This document shows positions 1 to 5,447 of a stretch of DNA of 6,676 nt, piece after piece. Every line of letters begins with the position of its first letter. Positions within the stretch are counted from its first letter, which is position 1. The notes below the pieces were generated by a model. That model made no database searches, was not told the DNA's origin, and worked only from the letters and a program-made list of their open reading frames with translations. Location: contig SKPY01000082.1 in assembly GCA_007119305.1 (NCBI GenBank), forward strand, positions 1 through 6,676, given 5' to 3'. Both the position numbers and the translations under genes were made by a program. Source of the DNA: Nitriliruptorales bacterium (GTDB lineage: Bacteria > Actinomycetota > Nitriliruptoria > Euzebyales > Egibacteraceae).

Positions 1-51
1 ACCGAGGGCTTCCTCGACGTGGAGGAGCGCCTCGCGGCGCTCGGCGACTAG
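1..51 (+). CDS. 3' end of an unidentified protein (partial)
   Basis: An open frame enters from the left edge and ends at TAG (49-51), giving a 16-residue C-terminus, TEGFLDVEERLAALGD. Codon use is strongly G/C at third positions like the neighbouring genes, and the peptide is a plausible amphipathic helix end. It converges on the MBL-hydrolase gene, whose stop lies 39 bases further on. Too little is visible to name a family. Confidence 0.55.
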   Translation, partial: TEGFLDVEERLAALGD

Positions 52-61
52 CCGGCCGAGC

Positions 62-77
62 CAGCGCCCGAGCGCTG
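62..77. terminator. candidate hairpin between convergent genes
   Basis: CAGCGC (62-67) and GCGCTG (72-77) form a perfect 6-bp stem around a 4-nt CCGA loop. It lies 10 nt after the stop of the plus-strand gene and 13 nt after the stop of the minus-strand MBL gene, where a bidirectional terminator would sit. Two GGCC blocks (54-57 and 83-86) flank it and could lengthen the stem imperfectly. There is no T-run on either side, so it is not a canonical intrinsic terminator. High GC makes short hairpins common by chance. Confidence 0.35.
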
Positions 78-90
78 ACACAGGCCAGGG

Positions 91-1041
91 TCAGGTCGTG
101 ACGCGGCCTTCGGCGCGGAGGTTGAAGTAGCGGACGAAGCCGGCCGCGTTGGAGGTGACGCCGCTGAGCAGCTCGAGCCGGTCCTTGGCCTCGGGGTCGT
201 CGCTGTCGGGATCGAGCTCGTCGGTGAAGCGCTTGGCGAGCGTGTCGGCGACGTGGTCGAGCTCCGAGTGCTCCTGGTACGCGGCCTCGGCGGTCTCGGC
301 CCACGCCCGCAGCCGCTCGTCCGCCTCATCGAGCGCCGCCAGGGGCGGATCCACCGCCCCGTAGTGCGCGAGGTACACCCGCTCCGGGGCGATCTCGCGG
401 TAGCGGTCGAGCGTGCGGTGGCACAGCACGAGGTCGAAGTCCGGTGGTGGGGTGGCCGGGCGGATGGTCTGCATGCCCGGCATCTTCACGCCCACCGAGT
501 CCCCGACGAACAGCGCGCCGGTGTCGCTGTCCAACGCGGCGATGTGGTGCTTGGCATGACCGGGGGTGTAGAGCAGGTCGAGGCGGCGTCCCCCGCCGAG
601 GTCGAGCTGCTCGCCATCGCCGACGCCGAGGACCCGCGGTTCGGCGATCGGCGTGCAGTCGCCGTAGACGCTGTCCATGAGCTCCCCGTAGACCCGGCGG
701 CTGCTCGCGTTGAGCCGCTCGGGGTCGACGAGATGACGCGCTCCGATCTCGCTCACCACCACCTTGGCGGACGGGAACGCCTCCAGGACGTCGCCCGCCC
801 CGCCGGCGTGGTCGAGGTGGATGTGGCTCACCACGAGGTAGGCGAGGTCGCTCGCGTCCAGCCCGACGTCGTGCAGGCTGTCGACGACATGCTCGATCGT
901 CAGGGCCGGCCCGCACTCGATCAGCGCAGGGCGGGGAGCCTCGATCAAGTAGCCTGCCGTCACCTTCGACATCCCCGCGGTGCGCGTGTCGATCGCGCGG
1001 ATGCCGCCCGGCAGCTCCTCGACGTGTCGTACGGCGTTCAT
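91..1041 (-). CDS. metallo-beta-lactamase-fold metal-dependent hydrolase
   Basis: A 316-residue cytoplasmic hydrolase of the MBL superfamily. Visible metal ligands are the HxHxDH motif HIHLDH (73-78) followed by AGG, His162 in TPGHAKHH, Asp181 in FVGDSVG, and a final His227 in YLAHYG. This is a complete dinuclear zinc site of the glyoxalase II/general hydrolase type. After about residue 235 comes a charged helical C-terminal region typical of larger MBL hydrolases, ending in NLRAEGRVTT. The substrate cannot be read from sequence: thioesters, phosphodiesters, lactones and other esters are all known in the family. Start: ATG at 1041 overlaps the upstream hydrolase stop as ATGA and has AAGGAGG 8 nt upstream. 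An in-frame ATG at 1065, also with a GAGGAG upstream, would add 8 residues but overlap the previous gene more. It is the last gene of the rimB-rimK operon. Confidence 0.9.
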   Translation of the reverse strand: MNAVRHVEELPGGIRAIDTRTAGMSKVTAGYLIEAPRPALIECGPALTIEHVVDSLHDVGLDASDLAYLVVSHIHLDHAGGAGDVLEAFPSAKVVVSEIGARHLVDPERLNASSRRVYGELMDSVYGDCTPIAEPRVLGVGDGEQLDLGGGRRLDLLYTPGHAKHHIAALDSDTGALFVGDSVGVKMPGMQTIRPATPPPDFDLVLCHRTLDRYREIAPERVYLAHYGAVDPPLAALDEADERLRAWAETAEAAYQEHSELDHVADTLAKRFTDELDPDSDDPEAKDRLELLSGVTSNAAGFVRYFNLRAEGRVTT

Positions 1042-2171
1042 TGCGTCGTCCTCCTTCGCCACCATCGGGGGCTCTCCTCGTCCGCGTCGGCTTCGACGTC
1101 GAGGTCCTCCTCGTCGGTCGGCTCGTCGCTGTAGGCGTGATCGTGCAGGCCCGGGACGGCGATGTGGACCACCGCGTCGCCCGGGTTGACGAGCGGCAGC
1201 GTGGTCATGCCGATCACGACGCCGTCGTAGGCGGACTCCTGCTGGGTGCGCTCGCGGCCGAACGGGCCGGTCACGGTCCACAGCGGCTGTCCCACCGCCA
1301 CGCGGTCGCCTGCACCCACGTGCAGGTCGAGGATGCCGCCGCGATCGGCTCGAATCCAGTGCGTCTCGTCGGTCTCGAGGATCGGCTCGTCAGGGGGTGG
1401 CGGCGCCTGCCCGATCATGCCGAGATGGCGCATCACCCGCAGGACTCCGGCCACGCCGACCTCGATGACGTCGTCTTCGAAGCGCAGTGCCTGCCCGCCC
1501 TCGAACGTGAGCACGGGGACGCCCTCACGGTCGGCGGCGTCGCGGAGGGAGCCCGGTCGCAGCGGGGCGTCGATCAGATACGGCGCCCCGAAGGCCACGC
1601 CGAGCTCGCGCGCCCGCCGGTCGGCGAGGTTCGTGCGCACCTGCGGGACGTTCATCCGGCGGTTGGCCGCGGTGTGCAGATCGATGCCGGCATCGGCGCC
1701 GCTGATCACCTCGGTCATGAGGGTGTACGCGATCCTGCTGGCGGTCGACCCGTTCGGCGAGCCGGGGAAGCACCGGTTCAGGTCGCGCCGGTCCGGCAGG
1801 TAGCGGCTGTGGAACTGCACGCCGAGCACGTTCACGACGGGAACGCACACGAGCGCGCCCACGACGTCCGGGGGCCCCACGCGGTTGAGGACCTCCCGGA
1901 CGATGCCGACACCGTTCAGCTCATCGCCGTGGACCGCCGCGGTGACGAACAGCAGCGGTCCCGGCCGCACCCCGTTCACCACGGTGATCGGTATCGACAT
2001 GCGGTCGCCGGTGTAGCTCTCGCTGACCTTGAGCAGCAGGTCCGTGCGCGCCCCCTCGGGCACGTCCGCGCCGCCGATCTGCAGCGGGCCGGCACCGCCC
2101 TCGTACTCGGGCGTGGCTCCGACGGTCTCTGCGGTGACCGCCCGCTGTGCTTCGAATCCGCTCTCGCTCAT
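1038..2171 (-). CDS. AstE/AspA-type zinc hydrolase with lipoyl-like domain and acidic tail
   Basis: A 377-residue member of the succinylglutamate desuccinylase/aspartoacylase family (Pfam AstE_AspA, M14 carboxypeptidase-like fold). Zinc ligands are His81 and Glu84 in VHGDE and His166 in DLHTAA. The substrate-binding segment is DRRDLNRCFPG (127-137), and the likely catalytic glutamate is Glu224 in TFEGG. Residues about 270-340 form a beta-rich biotinyl/lipoyl-like domain (GGILDLHVGAGDRVAVGQPL, 278-297), common in larger family members. The C-terminus carries an acidic tail (12 Asp/Glu in residues 349-366) and then WWRRR. Members remove acyl groups from amino acids or cleave amino-acid amides; the substrate here is unknown. 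The length exceeds E. coli AstE because of the extra domain and tail. Start: ATG at 2171 with GGGGAGA 6 nt upstream. It sits 40 bp after rimK and overlaps the MBL gene by 4 bp, which suggests action on RimK products rather than arginine catabolism; no other ast gene is present. Confidence 0.9.
   Translation of the reverse strand: MSESGFEAQRAVTAETVGATPEYEGGAGPLQIGGADVPEGARTDLLLKVSESYTGDRMSIPITVVNGVRPGPLLFVTAAVHGDELNGVGIVREVLNRVGPPDVVGALVCVPVVNVLGVQFHSRYLPDRRDLNRCFPGSPNGSTASRIAYTLMTEVISGADAGIDLHTAANRRMNVPQVRTNLADRRARELGVAFGAPYLIDAPLRPGSLRDAADREGVPVLTFEGGQALRFEDDVIEVGVAGVLRVMRHLGMIGQAPPPPDEPILETDETHWIRADRGGILDLHVGAGDRVAVGQPLWTVTGPFGRERTQQESAYDGVVIGMTTLPLVNPGDAVVHIAVPGLHDHAYSDEPTDEEDLDVEADADEESPRWWRRRTTQ
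1050..1056 (-). promoter_or_regulatory. ribosome binding site fixing the MBL gene start
   Basis: AAGGAGG on the minus strand, 8 nt before the ATG at 1041. It lies inside the last codons of the upstream AstE-like gene, so translation of the two is probably coupled through the ATGA overlap. Confidence 0.75.
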
Positions 2172-2180
2172 CGCTCGTCT

Positions 2181-2207
2181 CCCCGCGGGGTGCGGGCCGG
2201 TCCCGCA
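2181..2207 (-). promoter_or_regulatory. paired palindromes in the rimK-astE-like gap
   Basis: The 40-bp gap contains two perfect palindromes. TGCGGG (2191-2196) and CCCGCA (2202-2207) form a 6-bp stem with a 5-nt loop, directly after the rimK stop. CCCCGCGGGG (2181-2190) is a 10-bp palindrome whose 3' half in the mRNA runs into the Shine-Dalgarno GGGGAGA (2178-2184). Folding could partly hide the ribosome site or mark an mRNA processing or stability point. No U-run follows, so intrinsic termination is unlikely. The function is inference. Confidence 0.4.
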
Positions 2208-2211
2208 GCGC

Positions 2212-3123
2212 TCACTTGCCCACCTTGTCGCCCGTGCGGCCCGGTCTGGCGTTGCGCTCCACGTAGGCGATCACCGCAGCGGCCACATCGACCTGGCTGG
2301 AGCGCTCGATGGCCTGCAGCCCGGGCGACGAGTTCACCTCCAGGATCATCGGGCCTTCCTCGCTGGCGAGCATGTCGACGCCCGCGACCGCGAGGCCCAT
2401 GCGGCGCGCTGCCGCGACGGCTGCCCTGCGGTACTCGGGGGACAGCCTGGCCCGCCGTGCGGTGCCCCCGAGGTGCACGTTGGAGCGGAACTCGCCTTCG
2501 ATCGCACGGCGGGTCATGGCGGCCACGACCTTGCGGCCGACCACGAAGGCGCGGATGTCGCTGCCGTGCGCTTCCTTCACGAAGCTCTGGATGAGGATGT
2601 TCTGGCCGATCGCGTGGAAGGCGTCGATGACCGAATCGAACGACTGCTTGGAGTCCACGATGACCACGCCGGCGCCCTGCGCGCCCTGGAGGAGCTTGAC
2701 GAGCGCGGGTGCACCACCCACGTGCGTCAGCATCCGGCGGGCATAGTCGGGCTTGCGCGCCATGGCCGTGGCGGGTACGCCGATCTCCTCGGAGCGCGAC
2801 AGCAGCTGCAGCGCGCGCAGCTTGTCACGGCTGCGGGCGATGGCGTTCGACTCGTTCAAGCAGTACACGCCCATCATCTCGAACTGGCGGACCACCGCGA
2901 GGCCGAAGAAGGTGATCGAAGACCCGATGCGGGGGATCACCGCGTCCGGCAGGGGGGACAGCTTCCGACCGCGGTAGTAGATTTCCGGATTGCGGGTGGA
3001 CAGCACCATCGTGAAGTCGAGCGGGTTCATCACCCGGACGGTGTGTCCGCGCTTGCGGGCGGCCTGCGTGAGCCGGCGTGTGGAGTACAGCGACGCCTTG
3101 CGGGACAGGATGATGATTCTCAA
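2212..3123 (-). CDS. rimK: RimK, ATP-grasp alpha-L-glutamate ligase
   Basis: A 303-residue ATP-grasp ligase, nearly the length of E. coli RimK (300), and collinear with that protein as I remember it. RimK transfers glutamate residues to a protein C-terminus, ribosomal protein S6 in E. coli, using ATP, and can make poly-glutamate. Family landmarks: N-terminal RIIILSRKASLYSTRRL; RGRKL (51-55); DAVIPRIGSSITFFG (60-74); QFEMMGVYCLNES (80-92); ARSRDKL (96-102) before the ATP-grasp core; GGAPALVKLLQGAQGAGVV (136-154) for ATP; EFRSNVHLGG (211-220); and the Mg-binding GVDML...ILEVNSSPG with Glu262 and Asn264. Start: TTG at 3123 gives MRIIILSR, aligns with the E. coli N-terminus, overlaps the rimB stop as TTGA and has GAGGAG 8 nt upstream. 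The frame stays open upstream only because it runs through rimB out of phase. RimK is not a universal actinobacterial gene, so transfer or a lineage-specific module is possible. Confidence 0.95.
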   Translation of the reverse strand: MRIIILSRKASLYSTRRLTQAARKRGHTVRVMNPLDFTMVLSTRNPEIYYRGRKLSPLPDAVIPRIGSSITFFGLAVVRQFEMMGVYCLNESNAIARSRDKLRALQLLSRSEEIGVPATAMARKPDYARRMLTHVGGAPALVKLLQGAQGAGVVIVDSKQSFDSVIDAFHAIGQNILIQSFVKEAHGSDIRAFVVGRKVVAAMTRRAIEGEFRSNVHLGGTARRARLSPEYRRAAVAAARRMGLAVAGVDMLASEEGPMILEVNSSPGLQAIERSSQVDVAAAVIAYVERNARPGRTGDKVGK

Positions 3124-3590
3124 CGGCGGCTCTCCTCGCGCCTCGCCTTGCCGACGCGGGTCGTGTAGCCACGCGACGGGTCGACCAAGGCGCGCCCGGC
3201 GAGCGCCTTGCGACCGAGGATCATGCGGAAGATCATCCCGGCACGGTCGGTCACGCTGATGTCGATCTCCACATCGAGAGGCCCGCAGACGAGGCGTGTG
3301 CGCACGACGGGGCGCAGCTCGGAGCGCGCCCGGGTGTCGCGCACCGACTTGTAGCCGATGACCGGGGTCGTCACCGACACGGTCTGGTCGGAGTCGTCCC
3401 GGGACAGGGGCACGGTGAGCCGGGCGACGGGCATGGGCTCGCCGTCGTGCTCGTGGTGTCCGACCACGCGGAAGCGCAGCACGTGCAAGGCGGACGTGCG
3501 TGCACCGGTGTCGAGCTTGACGCGCAGGCCGTGGATGCCCCACTCCGGCAGCGACGCCTCCTCCTTCCAGCCGAGGGTCGGAAGCGTCAC
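3120..3590 (-). CDS. rimB: RimB-type retropepsin-like protease (ATP-dependent zinc protease family)
   Basis: A 156-residue soluble protein of the family annotated as 'ATP-dependent zinc protease' (Pfam Zn_protease, COG4067), which includes RimB of the pseudomonad rimABK operon. The aspartic-protease signature LDTGARTSALH places Asp27 at the expected catalytic position (DTGA, 27-30). The family C-terminal block MILGRKALAGRALVDPSRGY (122-141) is intact. One DTG per chain implies a retropepsin-like dimer; the zinc/ATP label in databases is historical. RimB is reported to act with RimK on glutamylated S6; here that is inferred from the 4-bp overlap with rimK. Start: GTG at 3590, with GAGGAG (3597-3602) 6 nt upstream, giving GWKEEASLPEWG near the N-terminus as is usual in the family. 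It is the first gene of the four-gene operon. No signal peptide is seen. Confidence 0.85.
   Translation of the reverse strand: MTLPTLGWKEEASLPEWGIHGLRVKLDTGARTSALHVLRFRVVGHHEHDGEPMPVARLTVPLSRDDSDQTVSVTTPVIGYKSVRDTRARSELRPVVRTRLVCGPLDVEIDISVTDRAGMIFRMILGRKALAGRALVDPSRGYTTRVGKARREESRR
3132..3137 (-). promoter_or_regulatory. ribosome binding site selecting the TTG start of rimK
   Basis: GAGGAG on the minus strand, 8 nt before TTG at 3123 and inside the last codons of rimB. No ATG or GTG fits the RimK N-terminus nearby, so this site together with the family alignment decides the start. Confidence 0.7.
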
Positions 3591-3635
3591 CCGGCACTCC
3601 TCGCAGGCGCGCAGCGGTCAGCGTGCATGCCCCGC

Positions 3636-3659
3636 AGTCTACGGGCGCGCCGGCGCCCG
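3636..3659 (-). promoter_or_regulatory. hairpin and possible -10 box ahead of rimB
   Basis: The 91-bp gap between the DUF1015 stop and the rimB start holds a perfect inverted repeat: CGGGCGC (3642-3648) and GCGCCCG (3653-3659), a 7-bp stem with a 4-nt loop. On the minus strand it is followed at once by TAGACT (3641-3636), which resembles a -10 box 45 nt before the GTG start. A -35 match at 16-19 nt spacing is poor (TCAGCC or similar). The hairpin could end DUF1015 transcription, or it could be an operator for the rim operon; there is no U-run. Whether DUF1015 is co-transcribed with rimB is therefore open. Confidence 0.3.
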
Positions 3660-3681
3660 GCTGACCGAAGCCGCACGGCCG

Positions 3682-4917
3682 TCAGTCGTCGACGTCGCGC
3701 ATCACGAGACCGGTGCGCGGCTTCGGCACGAAGGAGGTGGCCTTGGCGGGCATGCGCTCGCCCGAGCGGGCGAGGTCGAGCACGCTGTCGGCGTCGACTG
3801 GGCGCAGCAGGAACAGGCCCGCGGTCGGATCGGACGCGCAGTCCGCCGTCGCAGCGTCGAGGTCGCTGCGCGTCTCGATGCGGTCTGGCGACGTCAGGGG
3901 GGGCAGGAGACCGTGCTCGAGGAGGGCGACGTCGAGGTCGCGCCAGGCGTCCGACATGTCGGCAGGCAGCCGGCTGCGCAGCGCGTCGAGGGTGTGCGGC
4001 CGCAGCACCGCACCGCGACCCTGTCGCCACAGCCCGAAGGCGGGCCCGTCGATGCCCTCGAGCGCGGCGAGGATGTCGCGCGGACCGCCGGGCTGGGGTG
4101 TGACGGCCACGTCCGCCTCGAGCCTGCGCAGGGCGCGGTCGTCGAGCCCTCGCACGAGGCGGTGGATGGGCAGGATCCGGGGCCCGTAGGCGTGCGCGTC
4201 GACGAGGTAGACGAGCGTGCGTTCCCACGGCGCGTCAGGGCGCAGCCCTCGACGGGCGCGCTGGCGGTCGCGGAACGCCAGCGCCGCCGCGTAGCGGTGA
4301 TGCCCGTCGGCGATGACCGCGGTCGCCCCGACCAGCCCCTCGCGCACGGTGGCGATGTCAGCAGGCTCGTCCACCCGCCACACCCGGTGGTCGACACCGG
4401 CCTCATCGGTGACGGCCACGACCGGCGGCTGGCGCGGCGCCCGGTCGAGGAGCGAACGCAGATCGTGGTGGAGACCGACCATCAGGGCGAACACGGGGGA
4501 GACGTCGAGCGGGACGGCCTCCAAGCGGGCGAGCCGCGCGGCGGCGCGGTCGGTGTCGATGCCCTCGTGTGGTAGGAGGTCCTCGGGGTCGTCGAGGGCG
4601 GCGAGGCCGACCGCCGCGAGCACGCCCCGCTGCACGGCCGGCACCCCGCCCCGCAGCTCGTGCTCCTCGTAGGTGTAGAACGCCGGCTGGGGATCACGCA
4701 GGAGCACACCGGTGCGCAGCCAGCGCCGGAAGGTGTCGCTCGCGGCCGCGAACCCGCTCGCTGGCGAGAGCAGCTCCAGCACCGTGTAGGGGCTGGAGGC
4801 GCGGTGGGAGGCGTAGGCGAAGCGCTCCACCTCCTCGTAGGAGGGGGCGGTCGTGGTGGCGAGCTCACCCGCGACGTCCGGGTGGTAGCGCACCGCGCGG
4901 AACGGGGCGGCGTCCAC
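3682..4917 (-). CDS. DUF1015 family protein
   Basis: A 411-residue protein of the DUF1015 family (Pfam PF06245), soluble and of uncertain function. Recognisable blocks: N-terminal APFRAVRYHPD (4-14); ADGHHRYAAAL (203-213), the family hallmark; LPIHRLVRGLD (249-259); and the terminal block ERMPAKATSFVPKPRTGLVM (387-406), matching the usual 'MPxKxTyFyPKxxtGL' ending. The DGHHR core recalls the active-site motif of ParB/sulfiredoxin-fold kinases and nucleases, so a nucleotide-using enzyme is possible; this is inference only. The segment usually read as PPYD is APSYEE here (24-29), a divergent N-terminus. Start: GTG at 4917, with GGGAGG 5 nt upstream, puts the APFRA block at the N-terminus as in the family. 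An in-frame ATG at 4980 has no good ribosome site. Much longer readings of this frame run antisense through the TPR gene and are spurious. It diverges from the TPR gene. Confidence 0.85.
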   Translation of the reverse strand: MDAAPFRAVRYHPDVAGELATTTAPSYEEVERFAYASHRASSPYTVLELLSPASGFAAASDTFRRWLRTGVLLRDPQPAFYTYEEHELRGGVPAVQRGVLAAVGLAALDDPEDLLPHEGIDTDRAAARLARLEAVPLDVSPVFALMVGLHHDLRSLLDRAPRQPPVVAVTDEAGVDHRVWRVDEPADIATVREGLVGATAVIADGHHRYAAALAFRDRQRARRGLRPDAPWERTLVYLVDAHAYGPRILPIHRLVRGLDDRALRRLEADVAVTPQPGGPRDILAALEGIDGPAFGLWRQGRGAVLRPHTLDALRSRLPADMSDAWRDLDVALLEHGLLPPLTSPDRIETRSDLDAATADCASDPTAGLFLLRPVDADSVLDLARSGERMPAKATSFVPKPRTGLVMRDVDD

Positions 4918-4990
4918 TGAGGCCTCCCTTCCACCTGCCGGTGCTCGGCGATCGAGGAGCTCCAGCCCGGACGCCCCCATCAGCGAGGCA

Positions 4991-4996
4991 ACGATA
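4991..4996 (-). promoter_or_regulatory. possible -10 box for the DUF1015 gene
   Basis: TATCGT on the minus strand matches four of six TATAAT bases and lies about 74 nt before the GTG start, in the 135-bp gap between divergent genes. No convincing -35 element is seen at normal spacing. Weak evidence. Confidence 0.2.
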
Positions 4997-5021
4997 CCCT
5001 CGGGTGGAAGCACGTCTGCGG

Positions 5022-5040
5022 CGGCCGTCCAGCACGGCCG
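5022..5040. repeat. inverted repeat just upstream of the TPR gene
   Basis: CGGCCGT (5022-5028) and ACGGCCG (5034-5040) form a perfect 7-bp stem with a 5-nt loop. It ends one base before the AGGAGGG ribosome site (5041-5047). It could be a leader hairpin affecting translation of the TPR gene or an operator half-site pair; the sequence does not decide. Confidence 0.35.
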
Positions 5041-5052
5041 AGGAGGGTACCA

Positions 5053-5442
5053 ATGGCCGTCCCACACGGATCCGCGCGCCCCGACCTGGTCTACGCGTTG
5101 TACCGCCAGGGCACGCAGCGGCTCGACGCGGGGGCACCCCGTGCGGCCGTGGAGATCCTGGAGCTCGCCGTGGAGCACGAACCTGAGCAGGCGTCGCTGC
5201 ACGAGGCGCTCGGACGCGCCTACTTCGCGACCGCCCGACCTGCGCTGGCCCGGCGGCAGTTCGAGCGTGCGGCCGAGCTCGACCCGAGCGACGCGTACGC
5301 GCACTTCGGCATCGGCCGCTGCTTCGAGCGCGAGGGCCACCTCGCCCGCGCGGTGCCGCACCTGAAGCTCGCGTGCGCGCTGGCGGATCGCGCCGTCTAC
5401 CGCCAGGCGCTCCAGCGCGTGGAGGCCCGGCTCGCGGCCTGA
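5053..5442 (+). CDS. small tetratricopeptide-repeat protein
   Basis: A 129-residue soluble protein made almost entirely of TPR helices. Three repeats with 34-residue spacing are visible: about 12-45, 46-79 (ALGRAYFATARPALARRQFE, AELDP) and 80-113 (HFGIGRCFEREGHLARAVPH). The classical small and aromatic positions (Gly/Ala at 8, Tyr/Phe at 11, Ala at 20, Pro at 32) are mostly kept. TPR arrays are protein-binding scaffolds; the partner is not identifiable. There is no signal peptide or membrane segment. Start: ATG at 5053, with AGGAGGG 5 nt upstream. Small TPR genes of this kind occur in actinobacteria near a HAD phosphatase, tlyA and nadK; none of these is inside this window. Its stop is 5 bp from that of the rhomboid gene, so it is probably transcribed alone. 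Confidence 0.88.
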   Translation: MAVPHGSARPDLVYALYRQGTQRLDAGAPRAAVEILELAVEHEPEQASLHEALGRAYFATARPALARRQFERAAELDPSDAYAHFGIGRCFEREGHLARAVPHLKLACALADRAVYRQALQRVEARLAA

Positions 5443-5447
5443 GGCGT

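Noticed and set aside
253..1134. 293-codon plus-strand open frame
   Set aside because: Antisense to the MBL gene, whose metal-binding motifs are intact on the other strand.
1042..1281. Extension of the MBL frame upstream of ATG 1041
   Set aside because: The extra residues overlap the AstE-like gene and are Arg/Pro-rich; only the ATG at 1065 remains a minor alternative.
1041..2594. 517-codon plus-strand open frame
   Set aside because: It is antisense to the AstE-like and rimK genes, its translation is low-complexity Arg/Ala/Gly/Pro with no motif, and both genes beneath it have clear family signatures.
2029..3168. 379-codon plus-strand open frame
   Set aside because: Antisense to rimK, which aligns end to end with the known family.
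3560..3566. AAGGAGG on the minus strand inside rimB
   Set aside because: It encodes Lys-Glu-Glu near the RimB N-terminus, and no plausible start codon with a family-like N-terminus follows it.
3124..3597. Extension of the rimK frame upstream of TTG 3123
   Set aside because: It overlaps rimB out of frame; RimK length and N-terminus match the family from the TTG start.
3358..4575. 405-codon plus-strand open frame
   Set aside because: Antisense to rimB and DUF1015; composition typical of a mirror frame in high-GC DNA and no recognisable domain.
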